DNA from: Begonia masoniana | Lineage: Eukaryota > Streptophyta > Magnoliopsida > Cucurbitales > Begoniaceae | Direction: 5' to 3' | Length of the DNA: 64,000 bases | Assembly (NCBI GenBank): GCA_022432975.1 | Contig: CM039502.1 | Coordinates: 74,977,497-75,041,496, forward strand | Shown: in pieces, positions 1-14,280 of the stretch | Position numbering within the stretch: position 1 is the first letter of the stretch | Layout: each line of letters begins with the position of its first letter | The notes under the pieces: generated by a model | Told to the model about the DNA's origin: nothing | Seen by the model: the letters and a program-made list of their open reading frames with translations, nothing else | Databases searched by the model: none | Program-made: the position numbers and the translations under genes

Positions 1-246
1 ATTCCTATTCGGTGTGATAATACCAGTGCTATCAACATTTCTAAAAATCCTATTCAGCATTCCAGAACCAAACATATTGATGTTAGGTATCACTTCATTA
101 GAGATCATGTTCAAAGAAGAGATATCACTTTAGAATTTGTCAATTCTGTAGATCAACTTGCAGACATCTTTACCAAGCCTTTGGATGAAAAGACCTTCAA
201 TAATATAAGAATAAGGCTAGGACTCATTCGTGTTGAGAAAAACTAA
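1..246 (+). CDS. Ty1/copia pol, C-terminal end of RNase H (partial)
   Basis: An open frame runs from base 1 to a TAA at 244-246. The peptide contains the copia RNase H landmarks DNTSAI, SRTKHIDVRYHFIRD and DQLADIFTKPL, which are the usual last 80 residues of plant copia polyproteins. It is 5'-truncated by the window edge. No stop or frameshift is visible in this part. Confidence 0.93.
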   Translation: MPIRCDNTSAINISKNPIQHSRTKHIDVRYHFIRDHVQRRDITLEFVNSVDQLADIFTKPLDEKTFNNIRIRLGLIRVEKN

Positions 247-3864
<3,618 letters not shown>

Positions 3865-4175
3865 AATTTCTTGTGCATCTACCTTTTGTTCTGTATACCC
3901 GTTCATTAGTATTCAATGGGCAATCTACTGCTTATTTCTTTGACTACATTGCTTCTGCTGTTTATCTCATTTGTTTTTGATAATGTCAATGGGGAGACTA
4001 ATGTATTTGATTAAGTCTGACTTGGAAATATTCTTTGGATATACTCTGTCTAGCACTATGAAATTCTTGAATCTGATTACTTTGTGTTTCTAGATTTGCT
4101 CTGTATGTTTATTTGAATAAAATGCATATACTATGGGGGAGTATCTAAGTTAATCAAATTTATATTGTCATCATC

Positions 4176-4189
4176 AAAAAGGGGGAGAT
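4176..4189 (+). other. Polypurine tract of the Sirevirus
   Basis: AAAAAGGGGGAGAT lies immediately upstream of the TGTTGA start of the LTR. This is the standard plus-strand primer position. A second purine block with the core ATGGGGGAG lies about 45 bases upstream, consistent with the multiple polypurine tracts described for Sireviruses. Confidence 0.85.
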
Positions 4190-4475
4190 TGTTGACTTAT
4201 AGAGTGTTTAAGTCATAATTTGTTTTTGATGATGTATTTGTATATTAAGTATAAAATTTGATTATGTGTATTTAACGAGAATTATGATTATAAGATTGTT
4301 TTGGCAATACCCTTAAAAAGGGTATTTTAGTTGTCTAATAAAATCAGTTTGAGTATACAGAGCTGAATAGAAAAACAGGGCTGAAACGCGTGCTTCTACC
4401 GATCGTTACACAACAAAGAAATGAAAGCTTCTGCCGATTGCTAAACGACAGAAGAAGAAGCTGTTTAGAAGTTAA

Positions 4476-4717
4476 CATCTGCCGATGACGTGTCAAGCGC
4501 TTATATGTTTCATCTGCCGATAGCGTTTTGAAAACATCTGCCGATGACGGTTCAGCACTTATATGTTTCATCTGCCGATAGCGTTTTTAAGCCACATCTG
4601 CCGATGACACCTAAGGATACATCTGCCGATGACACTTAAGGATACATCTGCCGATGGTGTTTCAAGTTGCATCCACCGATGACGTGTCTCTGCTTCATAA
4701 GTTGCATCTGCCGATGA
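4476..4717 (+). repeat. CATCTGCCGATG cluster in LTR U3
   Basis: Nine copies of CATCTGCCGATGA or close variants start at 4476, 4511, 4535, 4569, 4595, 4620, 4645, 4670 and 4705, spaced about 25 or 35 bases apart. Each is an imperfect inverted repeat (CATC-tgc-CGATG). They lie about 200-440 bases upstream of the LTR TATA box, a position suited to transcription-factor binding. Confidence 0.85.
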
Positions 4718-4915
4718 ACTTCCGCCAGAATTCAAAGCTAGCCGCGAAGCTACAGTGACGTCGCTTTCAACATTAACTCCAGACCTTTAATGGCGACGAC
4801 GAACAACACTTTTAGAAGCAACAGATAGCTGCTTCAGTACGGATGCTTCCCAACGGTAACATTTTTCCATTTGAAGAAAGAAGCATTCAATTCTGTGAAG
4901 AAATTTTTTACAGAG

Positions 4916-4923
4916 TATATAAG
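4916..4923 (+). promoter_or_regulatory. TATA box of the Sirevirus LTR
   Basis: TATATAAG follows the repeat-rich part of the LTR and is the only strong TATA-like element in it. The position fits the U3/R boundary of a plant retrotransposon promoter. Confidence 0.6.
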
Positions 4924-5391
4924 CAGAAGAAAAGGCTTGAAGACTAACTTTTGCCAATTTGAATTCTGAGCCCTAAGCTGCGAAAGTTAATCACTCTGTA
5001 TTTTCTTCTACACCTCTCGACTTTAACTTGAGATTTCATTTTTGGTGAGAGTGTAATCTGCGTTTGAAAAACATAAACTCAAAATCTGTATAAGGCAGTG
5101 GATTGACGCCCGTCAAGTTCAATCCAGATTTGTAAACGGCAGTTGATCGGAGCCCGGAATTCCGATCTGTTTATTCTCGTGAGGAGAACGGGTAAGGATC
5201 TTCAAGGGGTGAGCCTTGGAGCGTGGATGTAGGCAGTTTGGCCGAACCACGAAAAAAACCTGTGTGTTGGTTTTTCTTTCTCTCTCTCTTTTACTTTTAC
5301 TAATTGTCTGCGTGCTATTAGGTTAAGAAACATTAAGAGATTTTAAGAAGGTCTAATTCACCCCCCCTCCTTAGACAATCTCGATCCTACA

Positions 5392-5887
5392 AAACATGTG
5401 GCCGACAGGGACATCGGACCCCCGTGAGGAGGCGTGTATTGTGATGGCTGTGACTGTAATCCCACATCGCTTGAAGGAAAAATATGGATGAAACATATGT
5501 AAAGAAACCCTCCTAAGATAGTAAGAAGCGTTTTCGGAGCAAAATTGGCAACGGATCCCATAAGAACTCCTTAGTTAATAATGGTCCGCCGAGAGCAGTA
5601 TCAGATTGCGTGACCGACTGAGAAGTCCTCGTAGAAAACAAATCCGTGAGGGCCTAAGGTTGCCCAAAGCGAATAATATCTTACTAGGGAGAAGGGATTC
5701 GTTACAGTATAAGTAAGTCCTGAATTTTAAGTGGGACCGTTTGTGACCCCCCTCCAGTCTTTCCTAAGAACTTACTTGGAAATGTAATTCTGTCTAGGAG
5801 ATTATTCAGTACAGTCTTTCCTGTGAATTATCCTGATCAGTATTCTCCACGTTATATTGTTTTATGATGACTCTGTTTTTCTTTCAA
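5392..5887. other. Degraded retroelement remnant
   Basis: No ORF of note. It contains TCCCACATCG (about 5460) and a degenerate stretch resembling the GCCCAAAG...ATATCT...GTTACA block common in plant LTRs (about 5650-5710). It looks like the remains of a TRIM-like or LTR sequence lying between the Sirevirus and the MULE pseudogene. Confidence 0.4.
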
Positions 5888-6895
5888 ATATTAGGGTATG
5901 CTGAAGGTTGTGGAAGAGAAATTTAAAGAAGCCGAACACCGCTATTGCATCCGGCATATGTACACAAATTTTAAAGACCAATTTCGGGGCAGAGTCTACA
6001 GAAATGTGATGTGGAATGCGGTAAGGGCAACCACAAGTTATCATTTCGAGATAGAAATGAGGAAACTGCATCAGTTTAACTCGGATGCCCACGCATGGCT
6101 TCGAGAAGAAGAGCCTAGATATTGGGCCAGTCATGCATTCTTTCGATCCCCAAGTGCGAAATGAGCTTGAATAATTTGTGCTAGTCATTCAATACAGTTC
6201 TATTGCTGCCCAGGGACAAACCGATCTTGACCATGTTCGAGATGATCCGAAAGTGCTTGATGACTCGCATTGTGAAAAAATTTGAGCAGTTAGCCCAATC
6301 AACAGGCCTCTTGTGTCCACATATGAAGAAAAAACTTGAGAAACTAGAAAATGCAGCTCGAATTTGGAGTGTTGTGTTTGCGGGAGCTTCACGATTTGAG
6401 GTCAGCAACGGCTACGAACAATACGTGGTCGACATGAATATGGGTGTGTGCAACTGCACCAAGTGAGAGCTTACTGGAATCCCGTGTGTCCATTCCATTC
6501 TATGCATGCATTTCATGAGACTGACACCGAACAATTAAGTGCATCGATGCTATCACTGGGTAACTTACCAGCAGATGTACTCACAGTTTATTCAACTCGT
6601 GAGCGGTCCCCAAATGTGGCCGCAAATACCGCCCAGAAGAAACTGATCCCGCCCAGAAGATATTGGCAACCTGATAGGTCGAAGAAGACGAGTGCGAGAT
6701 GTCGATGAGCCGTCAAATTCGACAATTAGTAGGCGGAACTCAAAGATGTCGTGCGGTATATGTTGGCAGAAGGGGCACAATAGTCACACTTGTCCTCACC
6801 GGGGATCCACTTCAAGCGCTACTTCTCAAGACACGTTTATGGGTTTCAACACATTTGACGAAACACAGGTACAGTCCAACACATTTCGCTCATAA
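5888..6895 (+). pseudogene. Mutator-like (MULE, MuDR-type) transposase, 5'-truncated and broken
   Basis: The translation begins after an AG acceptor-like site and shows the conserved C-terminal half of plant MuDR-type transposases: AEHRYCIRHMYTNF, WLREEEPRYWASHAF, LLPRDKPILTMFEMIRKCL, FEVSNGYEQYVVDM, a SWIM zinc finger (CNC...CVH, about 6447-6495) and a CX2CX4HX4C zinc knuckle (about 6740-6785). Damage is visible. A frameshift lies at a C-run near 6148, a GAG-to-TAG change follows shortly after, the conserved Trp before ELTGIPC is TGA at 6464-6466, and there are at least two more stops. The N-terminal DNA-binding part and first catalytic Asp are absent. It is not functional as read. Confidence 0.85.
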
Positions 6896-7053
6896 ACACA
6901 TTGTACATATGTTTTAATATAGTTTTCATTATGTGTAGGAATCTTCTACACAGGCTATGAGAGAAGAGACATATGACTGTCTTCAAGCTGTAATTTGTTA
7001 TATCGGCTTCTTCGGATCATAATGACATCGCAAAGCTTAATACTTGCAAGACA

Positions 7054-7442
7054 TATTTGAGTACCCCCACTATTTTTATAATGTAACGATTTTACCGCAT
7101 GTTCACCGCTTTTTTCTCTTGGAACAAATCTCATTTAATATATGTTTCGCTCCATCAATCTCGAAAGATCCATCAATGTGATTGAGTACTCCACTCTTTT
7201 TATAATCTAACGAAACGTATTTTGGCAACTTTTCCAAACTTGCCTTGTAAGCATTAAGTTTGGAAAAGTTGTCAAAATACGTTTCGTTATATTATGAAAA
7301 GAGTGAAGTACTCAATCACATTGATGGATCTTCCGAGATTGATAGAGCAAAACATATATTAAATGAGATTTGTTACAAGAGAAAGAGGCGGTGAACATGC
7401 GGTAAAATCGTTACATTATGAAAAGAGTAGAGTACTCAATCA
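7054..7442. repeat. Long inverted repeat (about 185-bp arms)
   Basis: The left arm 7054-7240 and right arm 7258-7442 are reverse complements with few mismatches, around a loop of about 17 bases. Inner arm pairs include AACTTTTCCAAACT with AGTTTGGAAAAGTT. The outer parts contain ACCGCATGTTCACCGC and its complement. Each arm also contains a direct duplication of TTGAGTACYCCCACT-type sequence about 125 bases apart. It lies between the convergent MULE and transposon-protein pseudogenes and could form a long RNA hairpin. Confidence 0.85.
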
Positions 7443-7451
7443 TATTGTACA

Positions 7452-7930
7452 TCTGTTTTATGATTTAATTCACTAAAATGACAATAAATGGTACAAGTGT
7501 TAGAAAATCACAATAATTGATAGATTGTCTTCACATGGTGTGGTGAACATGCGGCAAAATTTTCAAGTAAATACAATATTCTTTGTTATTTGTTTAAAAT
7601 TAATTTGTTATAATGTGTAAAGTACGTCTGTTTTATGATTTAATTCACTAACATGGCAATAAATGATACAAGTGTTAGAAAATCACGAAAATTGATAGAT
7701 TATCTTCTCATGGTGTGGTGAACATGCGGTAAAATTTTCAAGTAAATCCAATATCGTTTGGTATTTTTTTAAAATTAAATTTTTTTAATGTGTAATCTAC
7801 GTCTGTTTTATGATTTAATTTACTAAAATTGTAATAAATGGTACAAGTATTAGAAAATCATGAAAATTTCAAGATTATCTTCCAATGGTCTGGTGAACAT
7901 GCGGTCAAATTACAATTATTTATTTATTTC
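7452..7930. repeat. 175-bp tandem repeat, three units
   Basis: Units begin with TCTGTTTTATGATTTAATT at 7452, 7627 and 7802. Each contains TACAAGTGTTAGAAAATCA, then a segment with GTGAACATGCGG followed by AAAATTTTCAAGTAAA. The core of the unit is the same module, in one orientation, that forms palindromes inside the elements at 31143-31993 and 32921-33986. Confidence 0.85.
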
Positions 7931-8239
7931 AGTTTATTAAAAAAACAAAATAAAATTAAAAAAATGGGCAGAGTTTTGTTTGTTTTATGACTCTCTCATA
8001 GTTATCTTAAAAAAATCTCTGCATATTGAAATCACGAATATATACCCAACAGTCAGATCTAGTACAAATATAAAATAAATGATACTACAGAACAAAAATA
8101 AAATGACAAACAGGTACTAAATAATCAACAGCCAGATCCACCATATAACATAAACTAAATGACAAGCATAAAGTAAAGTGCATTAAAATATATACATGAA
8201 ATAAAATTACAAATTAAAATTAAAAGTACATTAACTAAA
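7931..8239. other. AT-rich stretch, no gene seen
   Basis: Mostly A/T with short A-runs; no ORF, RNA or repeat that I can support. It forms the 3' flank of the minus-strand pseudogene that follows. Confidence 0.6.
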
Positions 8240-9400
8240 CTACGGTAAGGGTGGGACATCCTCGTCATCGCTCTTTTCACGCCAACGCTCGAAGGAGTCT
8301 GCGAGCCGTATCTGGGCCAATCTAATCTCATTGATCCTCTCCTCCATCCTATCCCACCTTTGCTCTCATCTCTGCTCCATTCTGTCAAGTCTCTGCTCAC
8401 ACGTACTAGTCTCCAGGGGGTACAATGACGGCGCGGTGGTGGTGGCAGTGGCATCCTCAATGGCAGTTGCATCCTCCATGGGAACATCCCGAGATGTGGA
8501 GGCTCTGGGATCTCCTTTGATCATCCAAGACCCGTCGTCTTCGACTAGACCCATCCGAGTAAAATAGATCCTGTCAAATACATCGACAGATCTGTGTGAT
8601 CTCATCTGCTCTCCACTGGGCAGATGAAGCTGATATCGCTGGACCATCTTCCAAATCAAAGTCCCGTTCGGCAAATTCTTATTCTTGGCTCGCCCGATCT
8701 CATGCATGTGATATATAATCATGTATATCAGGTTGAACATCGTGCCGCTGTAGAGTTTCTTCATGACATACATATCCATCTAGTTGACGAGATCTCTATG
8801 ACCATTCCTCGGCAGGAGCGTGTAGCTGATCAGTTTGTGAAGAACCCTAGCTTTGACGTTCAAGTTTTTGGATCTCGGCTTCACGAACGCTACAATCCCC
8901 GAATTGCAGTGTATTTGCCTAAGGAAATTTAGTCCCTCTACTGTTTTAGCAAAATCATACTCTCGGGAAACGTGATAATATCTCTTTGCATCTTCTACGG
9001 AAAATCTGAGCAATTCGTTGATAAGAGCTGGAGATACGACAATATATGTACCGAATAGGTATGTCTTCAAGCAGCCCGACCTCCCGGTAGTACACAAGTT
9101 TGCATAAAATAAGTGAACAATTATGTCGCCCCTCATGTCGTACACCCCGTGCAAGGAGATGACGTCAAACATCTTCTTGATAGCCAAAGACTCCCAATCG
9201 CTAAAGTTGGCAATCTTCCCATAAATAATCGAGCAGATTCTCGTATCCCGCTCGAACTGCTCTTGACACCCTTGGTTATGAAATTCCATGGACAAATAAC
9301 TAGGAGGCAGTTACGGCACTTGATCCAACGCTCGGTTTGATGGGTTACCTTCTGCCATCCGGGGAGCCTTTCGACCAATAAACATTCTTGGGGGGACCAT
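8240..9400 (-). pseudogene. Putative plant transposon protein family member, three nonsense mutations
   Basis: A single frame of 387 codons runs from ATG at 9400 to TAG at 8240-8242, interrupted by only three stops (TAA near 9308, TAG at 8780-8782, TGA near 8363) and no frameshift. The protein has the same landmarks as the Sirevirus ORF at 596-3583 (HLFYANL, the SPALINELLRF region, LLPRNGHRDLVN, then MDMYVMKKLYS) and a charged, probably helical C-terminus (DRMEERINEIRLAQIRLADS). All three stops are one C-to-T change from a Gln or Arg codon. It is convergent with the MULE transposase. It could be a second gene of that MULE or a remnant of another element. Confidence 0.8.
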
Positions 9401-9689
9401 TTTCGGGTTTTTTGGGATTTTAGACTAGAAAACATACCAGATTTGGGATTTTCGATAAAAAATTAAGGATTTGGTGATTTTCAGCTCAGGCTTAGAGTTT
9501 TTGGCTCGGTTTTGGGATTTCCTCGAAGATTTTTTTTGCAGATTTCGGTGAAAAAATCCCTCGATTTTGGGATTTTTGTGAAACGCTCTGATCTGAGGAT
9601 TTGGACGAGAGAAAAATCGGTCTTCTGAAAAAAATCGCCCAAATGGGGCTGTTGGCTGTTATCCTATAACACAGATCGGTCCTCTGTTT

Positions 9690-10080
9690 GAGGGTGAACA
9701 CCTCCCCCCCCCCCCCCTGTGCGTGTTCTTCAAATGGGGACCATTCTAGCAGGGGGTCTTCACCCCTCGTTCTCCACGTGCGTTGCACGAGAAGAACTCT
9801 CTGATATCGGTTCCCCGTTTGATTGTGACGCAATGGGGACCATTCTAGCAGGGGTCTTCACCCCTCGTTCTCCACGTGCGTTGCACGAGAAGAACTCTCT
9901 GATATCGGTTCCCCGTTTGATTGTGACCCCCCCTCCTTGCGCGTTCTTCTAACGGAGATCGTTCTAGTGGGGGTCTGCACCCCCCGTTCTCCATGAGCGT
10001 TGCACGGGGAGAACTCCCTGACAGAATGGGGGACCATTCTAAAAAGAACGATCTCTCGTTCTATGTGTAAAATGCAAAAC
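9690..10080. repeat. GC-rich block with a 99-bp tandem duplication
   Basis: After a run of 14 or more C, a unit starting ATGGGGACCATTCTAGCAGG occurs at 9734 and again at 9833 (period 99), and a third diverged partial copy follows to about 10050. Motifs such as TTCACCCCTCGTTCTC recur. A short related stretch (GTGTTCACCCTCCGTTCTC) is found near 33050 inside the element at 32921-33986. No coding potential is evident. Confidence 0.7.
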
Positions 10081-10637
10081 GAAGAATTATCAGTTGACCG
10101 TCATGAATTTTTTTGATATATTTTTGTTAGTTTAAATTTGTTTTGTTATGGTTAATACTGTAAAAATTTAAAAAAAAAAATCTTATTATTCGAGGTTAAA
10201 ATGATTTTAATCTATTTATCAGTGTAATTAATAATATTTTTAATTTATTATAGTAATTAAATCAATCAACATTTATTAATATGAGAGAGGACATTTACCA
10301 TCATTAGTTTTACATGTCACGTCAACAAATAGGTCTTTTTTAATTAGATTAAAGTTTTAATTATTTTCTGGGTTCTTCATTGATGTAAATGTATTACAAG
10401 TTATTAAAGAGTTAAACTATAGAAGATGCGAAAGAATCCGGCTTATTACAACCTTGAGATTCTCAAAAACTCTAGCCAGAAATTCATACCAATTGTGGGG
10501 GCTAATTAACACTAACTCAACCTTAATTACTTTCACTTCGAGGTTATTACGTACCCATTAAGGACCCAAAAACCGAGACCTGCAGACAGAAAAAAGGTCC
10601 TCCCTCCCTGAAACTACATTATCAAATTCCCTCTCCT
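10081..10637. other. AT-rich region with a MULE-like terminal sequence
   Basis: Bases about 10170-10212 (ending GGTTAAAATGATTTTAATC) closely match the terminal inverted repeat of the MULE-like element at 32921-33986 when reverse-complemented. This may be the right end of the MULE whose transposase pseudogene lies at 5888-6895. The rest is AT-rich and contains the presumed 3' UTR of the ABCG22 gene next to 10638. Confidence 0.5.
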
Positions 10638-13600
10638 CTAAGCTTCAGATTGAAGCTTCATCCTCCTCAACGACAGATAAGCCAATATCCGATACCCGAA
10701 AACCATAGCTACCAAAGCACAGACCTCGACCACTCCCCGGTCTATTCTTGTCCCGTTGATGACCGGAGCAAGGTGCCGGTACTGGACCTTGAGAAGAAGC
10801 TTGTAAGTGTGATAGTTGAAAGATAAGTATTTGATCCAAGATATGAAAACCGGCACTTTCTGCAGAATTCAGAACACATTCAAATGAATTTTCGCTTTGA
10901 TTTTTGTCGACAATCATTATTTTTGTTACTCACTTTAACGAAGAATCCACCGGCGAGCATGAAGGTCATGACGGTGACGGAAGCCAAGGTGGTTGCTTTC
11001 TTCAAGTCCATCAACGTAGCTCCAATGGCCAGTCCAAGCCCCTGCTTTAAACCAAAATTTTAGTAACTACATAATCGTCTCTCCGGTGTGCTTCTAAGCC
11101 GGAAAAAAGGGTCTAACCTGAGCAGCCACAATGCAGAGGAAAACAATGAGCAAGGTGAGGAAAAATGGAGCTGCACTGAGTTTCAAACCGGCCATGAAAT
11201 AGACGACGACGAGAAACAGGACGGGTAGTAACAAGTCGAGCGGAAGGTCACTCGTGGTTCTGGCCAAAAAATATGCACTCAGTCTGTACATATCAGCCGC
11301 TCTTTCTTTACTAAGCATCGCTCTTTCTTGCGGAAACGTGAAGATCGCCGTAAAGACGGGAAAGAATCCCCAGAAGACGGCGATGAAGAAAAGCAGTCCC
11401 GCCTGCAAGATCAAATCTTCATGAGAAAGATAAAGTCTTTATTTCAGGCTAGTTAGATGTTCATTTCTTACCTGATCTTGCAGGTCCTTCGGCGTTTTAG
11501 TATCCGACTGCCACCAAAGTAAGCCCAAGATAACTGCCGTAGCTAGTACTTGGGTGATTCTCAACCAGCTGAAGTAGTCGTGTCTTCTTTCTTTGATTCC
11601 TCGTCGGAACAGTATCGAATATTGCTCCCACCAGTTTGTGTTCCACTGTCTTTTCGGGGAAGCCATCTTGGATTTAAGCTCTTCGTCGACCGGAATCGGA
11701 GCCGAAAGCCTCTTCTTCTCTTTGTCTGCAACTCGATTTTCGTACGCCTCAACCAGGTACTGCAGAAGGGAGGAGCAAAGCCTTGAAAAACCATCGCAGA
11801 TCGAATAAAATTTAGATTTTTCGAGCATTTTCACCTCGTGAACTATGGCCGGAGACGGCTTTCCGTTTCTGATTTCGGTTTCTGAGTTTCCCATTTGCAC
11901 TTTATCTTCTAGTTCTGAAGGTACAGAGACATCATTTATGTTTCCATTAGCAAGGTCTAGCAAGAACTCAGCAGGGTTCATGGCTATAAGAGGAGAACAT
12001 CCTATAGAAGAGAAATAAACCATAGCTTCTGATGCTTTTCCAAAGTAGAGCAAACTCCCCTTCCCCAGAAGAATCAACTTATCAAACTTGTGAAACAGCC
12101 TGCTCGAAGGTTGGTGGATAGTCGTCACCACGGTTTTCCCCGCCTAATCCAAATCGACTAAAATGAAAAGAAAATCTTATCGAATCGAGAGTTTTTCGCT
12201 CGGCTTAATTACTCACCTCTGCTAAATCTTGTAAAATCTGAACAATCCGTAATGCAGTCGTAGAATCCAACCCGGAAGTAGGTTCGTCGAGGAACAAGAG
12301 AGAAGGGTTGATTAAAATCTCATTGCCAATACAAACTCTCTTTCTTTCTCCACCCGAAACCCCTCGAACAAACGATCCGCCTATCATCGTATCCTGGCAT
12401 CTACATGCAGCCATCGACGACTCAAAATTTCGATACGACGTCTTGTAAGTTTGTGACCTTTAAGGATGAAAGGACCGGAGAGATTTCACTTACCTCTCTA
12501 GGCCGAGCTCGTAGATTACGTCCATAGCTCGCTTTTCCTTCTGCTCTTTTGTCAATGTTTTCGGCAGTCGAAGCAGGGCCGCATATCTTAACGTTTCTCT
12601 AACTGTAAGGTGCGGAAATAACACATCGTCCTGAGTCACAAATCCGATCCTGCATTGAAATTTCATGTCATTACCAAAGAACACACATATTTACCAATTC
12701 AAATAAACTTAACTTGGGAATGAACTGAAAATATGTCGGTTTTCTCGCCTGCATTTCAAGAACTTGGAATACGGCTGCTCGTTGTACATAATCGAACCGC
12801 CAACCGTCGATCGCTGTAGCCGGCCTCCCATGAGATTAACGAGAGTTGTTTTTCCACTTCCCGACGGTCCCATTAATGCCAAAACTTCTCCGGGATTGAC
12901 AGAACCAGTAATTCCGTTCAGAATCTCCTTCTCTTGGCATGCCCTTATTCCTTTAACAATCACCTTGTACGACACGTCCGTAAACTGCGCCGACCAAGAA
13001 AAAAAACGAGAATTTCCGTTCATAAAATAGACAAAAACAATTTCATTCATTTCGGTACGACTCAGAGCAATTTCAATAACTCAGTTTATGGTGTTTCTGT
13101 TTCATACCCTTCTTTCCAGACATCTCAAGCCTTACTCGGGCTCGGACGCATTCCTAGACCGAAACACTAGGCTAAGCCGAGTCGAGCATACTTAACTAGA
13201 CACCGGCAAATCTATAGAAATGAAAACGAAGCATTATCTTTTTTTTATCTGGAAAGAAGGGGGAGTCTTGTACATAAAAATGTCATATAAAATGAAACTC
13301 CATTTGTACAAGACGGAACCTGAACCATGCTATTGCTACCCCTGTTTTCTATTTGTGCTGTAGATCTCTATATCAATCTCCAATTCCCCCTCCTGTTCAA
13401 TTCAGATAGACAAGTCCCATATCAAATTTATGCACTGTTTAGACAGCTATGACGATGATCGGCAAGCCTACACTGGCAGTGTTTTTACCTTGAGGAAAAT
13501 GGGCAAGGTTGGTTCTGTTTGGAACTTGCCTTTCTTTGCGCCTGCTTCAAGATCCTCAGCTGTTCCATTCATAATTATTCTTATTTAATTAATTTTCAGT

Positions 13601-14059
13601 AATTAAACAATTCAATTGTATAAAACAGTGAATCTTAAATTAAAGAAAATATTAAAAGTATATGAAGAACTTACGTGTGTCGTCATCGTCACTGAAAGGA
13701 GTGGAATCCACTATGTCTTCCGGCGGGACTGTAAAACCAGTGAAAGAAAAAGACAAGCCCAGGCTAGCACTAGACGCACGGCTGAGAGCTGCGCCGCTGC
13801 TGAGCTCCTCCATTTCCTGCTTCATTATCTGAGCGCTCCACGACTTCCTAATGTGCGTGTTTTTCCCGTTGCTGCTACTCCCCCGTGCCGGCGAAATCGG
13901 AGGCAGCATTCTCTTGCCGGATTTCCTCGAGGCGGCTCCTCCACCCTCCGGGACCCCTTCACTGGATGTCGTAGGTGACGACTTGAACGCTGCAGCCACC
14001 GCCTCGACCAGCTGATCGGACTTCGCCCTCGCCAACCGGACTGAATTTGGTTTTTCCAT
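10638..14059 (-). CDS. ABCG22: ABCG22-type half-size ABC transporter (10 exons, 747 aa)
   Basis: Plasma-membrane ABCG (WBC) half-transporter; in Arabidopsis ABCG22 affects stomatal control and drought response. Exons I derive: 14059-13675, 13559-13489, 12984-12749, 12649-12494, 12400-12217, 12143-11835, 11759-11472, 11402-11118, 11041-10934, 10859-10638; they sum to 2244 bp in one frame. The start [20 protein letters not shown] and the [20 protein letters not shown] stretch match ABCG22. Walker A GPSGSGKT is at 191-198, signature VSGGE at 297-301, Walker B LLFLDE at 317-322, H-loop His at 354, then an ABC2 membrane domain with [12 protein letters not shown] and [10 protein letters not shown]. 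Length agrees with about 751 aa in Arabidopsis. Oddities: intron 3 (12650-12748) begins GC instead of GT, and intron 6 (11760-11834) is 75 bp, in frame and stop-free. Confidence 0.95.
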
Positions 14060-14142
14060 GTCCAGTGATCCACTGCATGAAAAAGGGAAGAAGATTTTAT
14101 CGGAGTTCTCCCCCTACATTGGCGAAGCACAAGCTCCTGGCT

Positions 14143-14150
14143 CTTATAAA
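14143..14150 (-). promoter_or_regulatory. Probable TATA box of ABCG22
   Basis: TTTATAAG on the minus strand lies 84-91 bases upstream of the ATG at 14059, a spacing that would give a short 5' UTR. An AG acceptor-like site (CATGCAG) just upstream of the ATG leaves open a 5' UTR intron and a more distant promoter. Confidence 0.45.
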
Positions 14151-14280
14151 GATCAATAACAATGGAACTTGAAATGACAAAAACACCCTTTCACCTTTCA
14201 ATAATTTGCAGATAACGAGCTTAGAGCCCCCCTAATTGTGACAATAACGTGATCGTTAAATCCTCCGATTTTTCGCCGAA

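Larger units (their letters stand above)
4190..5391 (+). repeat. 3' LTR of the Sirevirus
   Basis: The LTR starts with TGTTGA right after the polypurine tract and ends near CTACA at 5391, after a TCTAATTCACCCCCCC block that is typical of Sirevirus LTR ends. Length is about 1.2 kb. It contains a TATA box, a repeat-rich U3 region and a pyrimidine-rich stretch near the end. The right edge is inferred from the TG...CA rule, since the partner LTR is outside the window. Confidence 0.8.

Noticed and set aside
13616..13978. Plus-strand 120-codon ORF
   Set aside because: It is the antisense shadow of ABCG22 exon 1.
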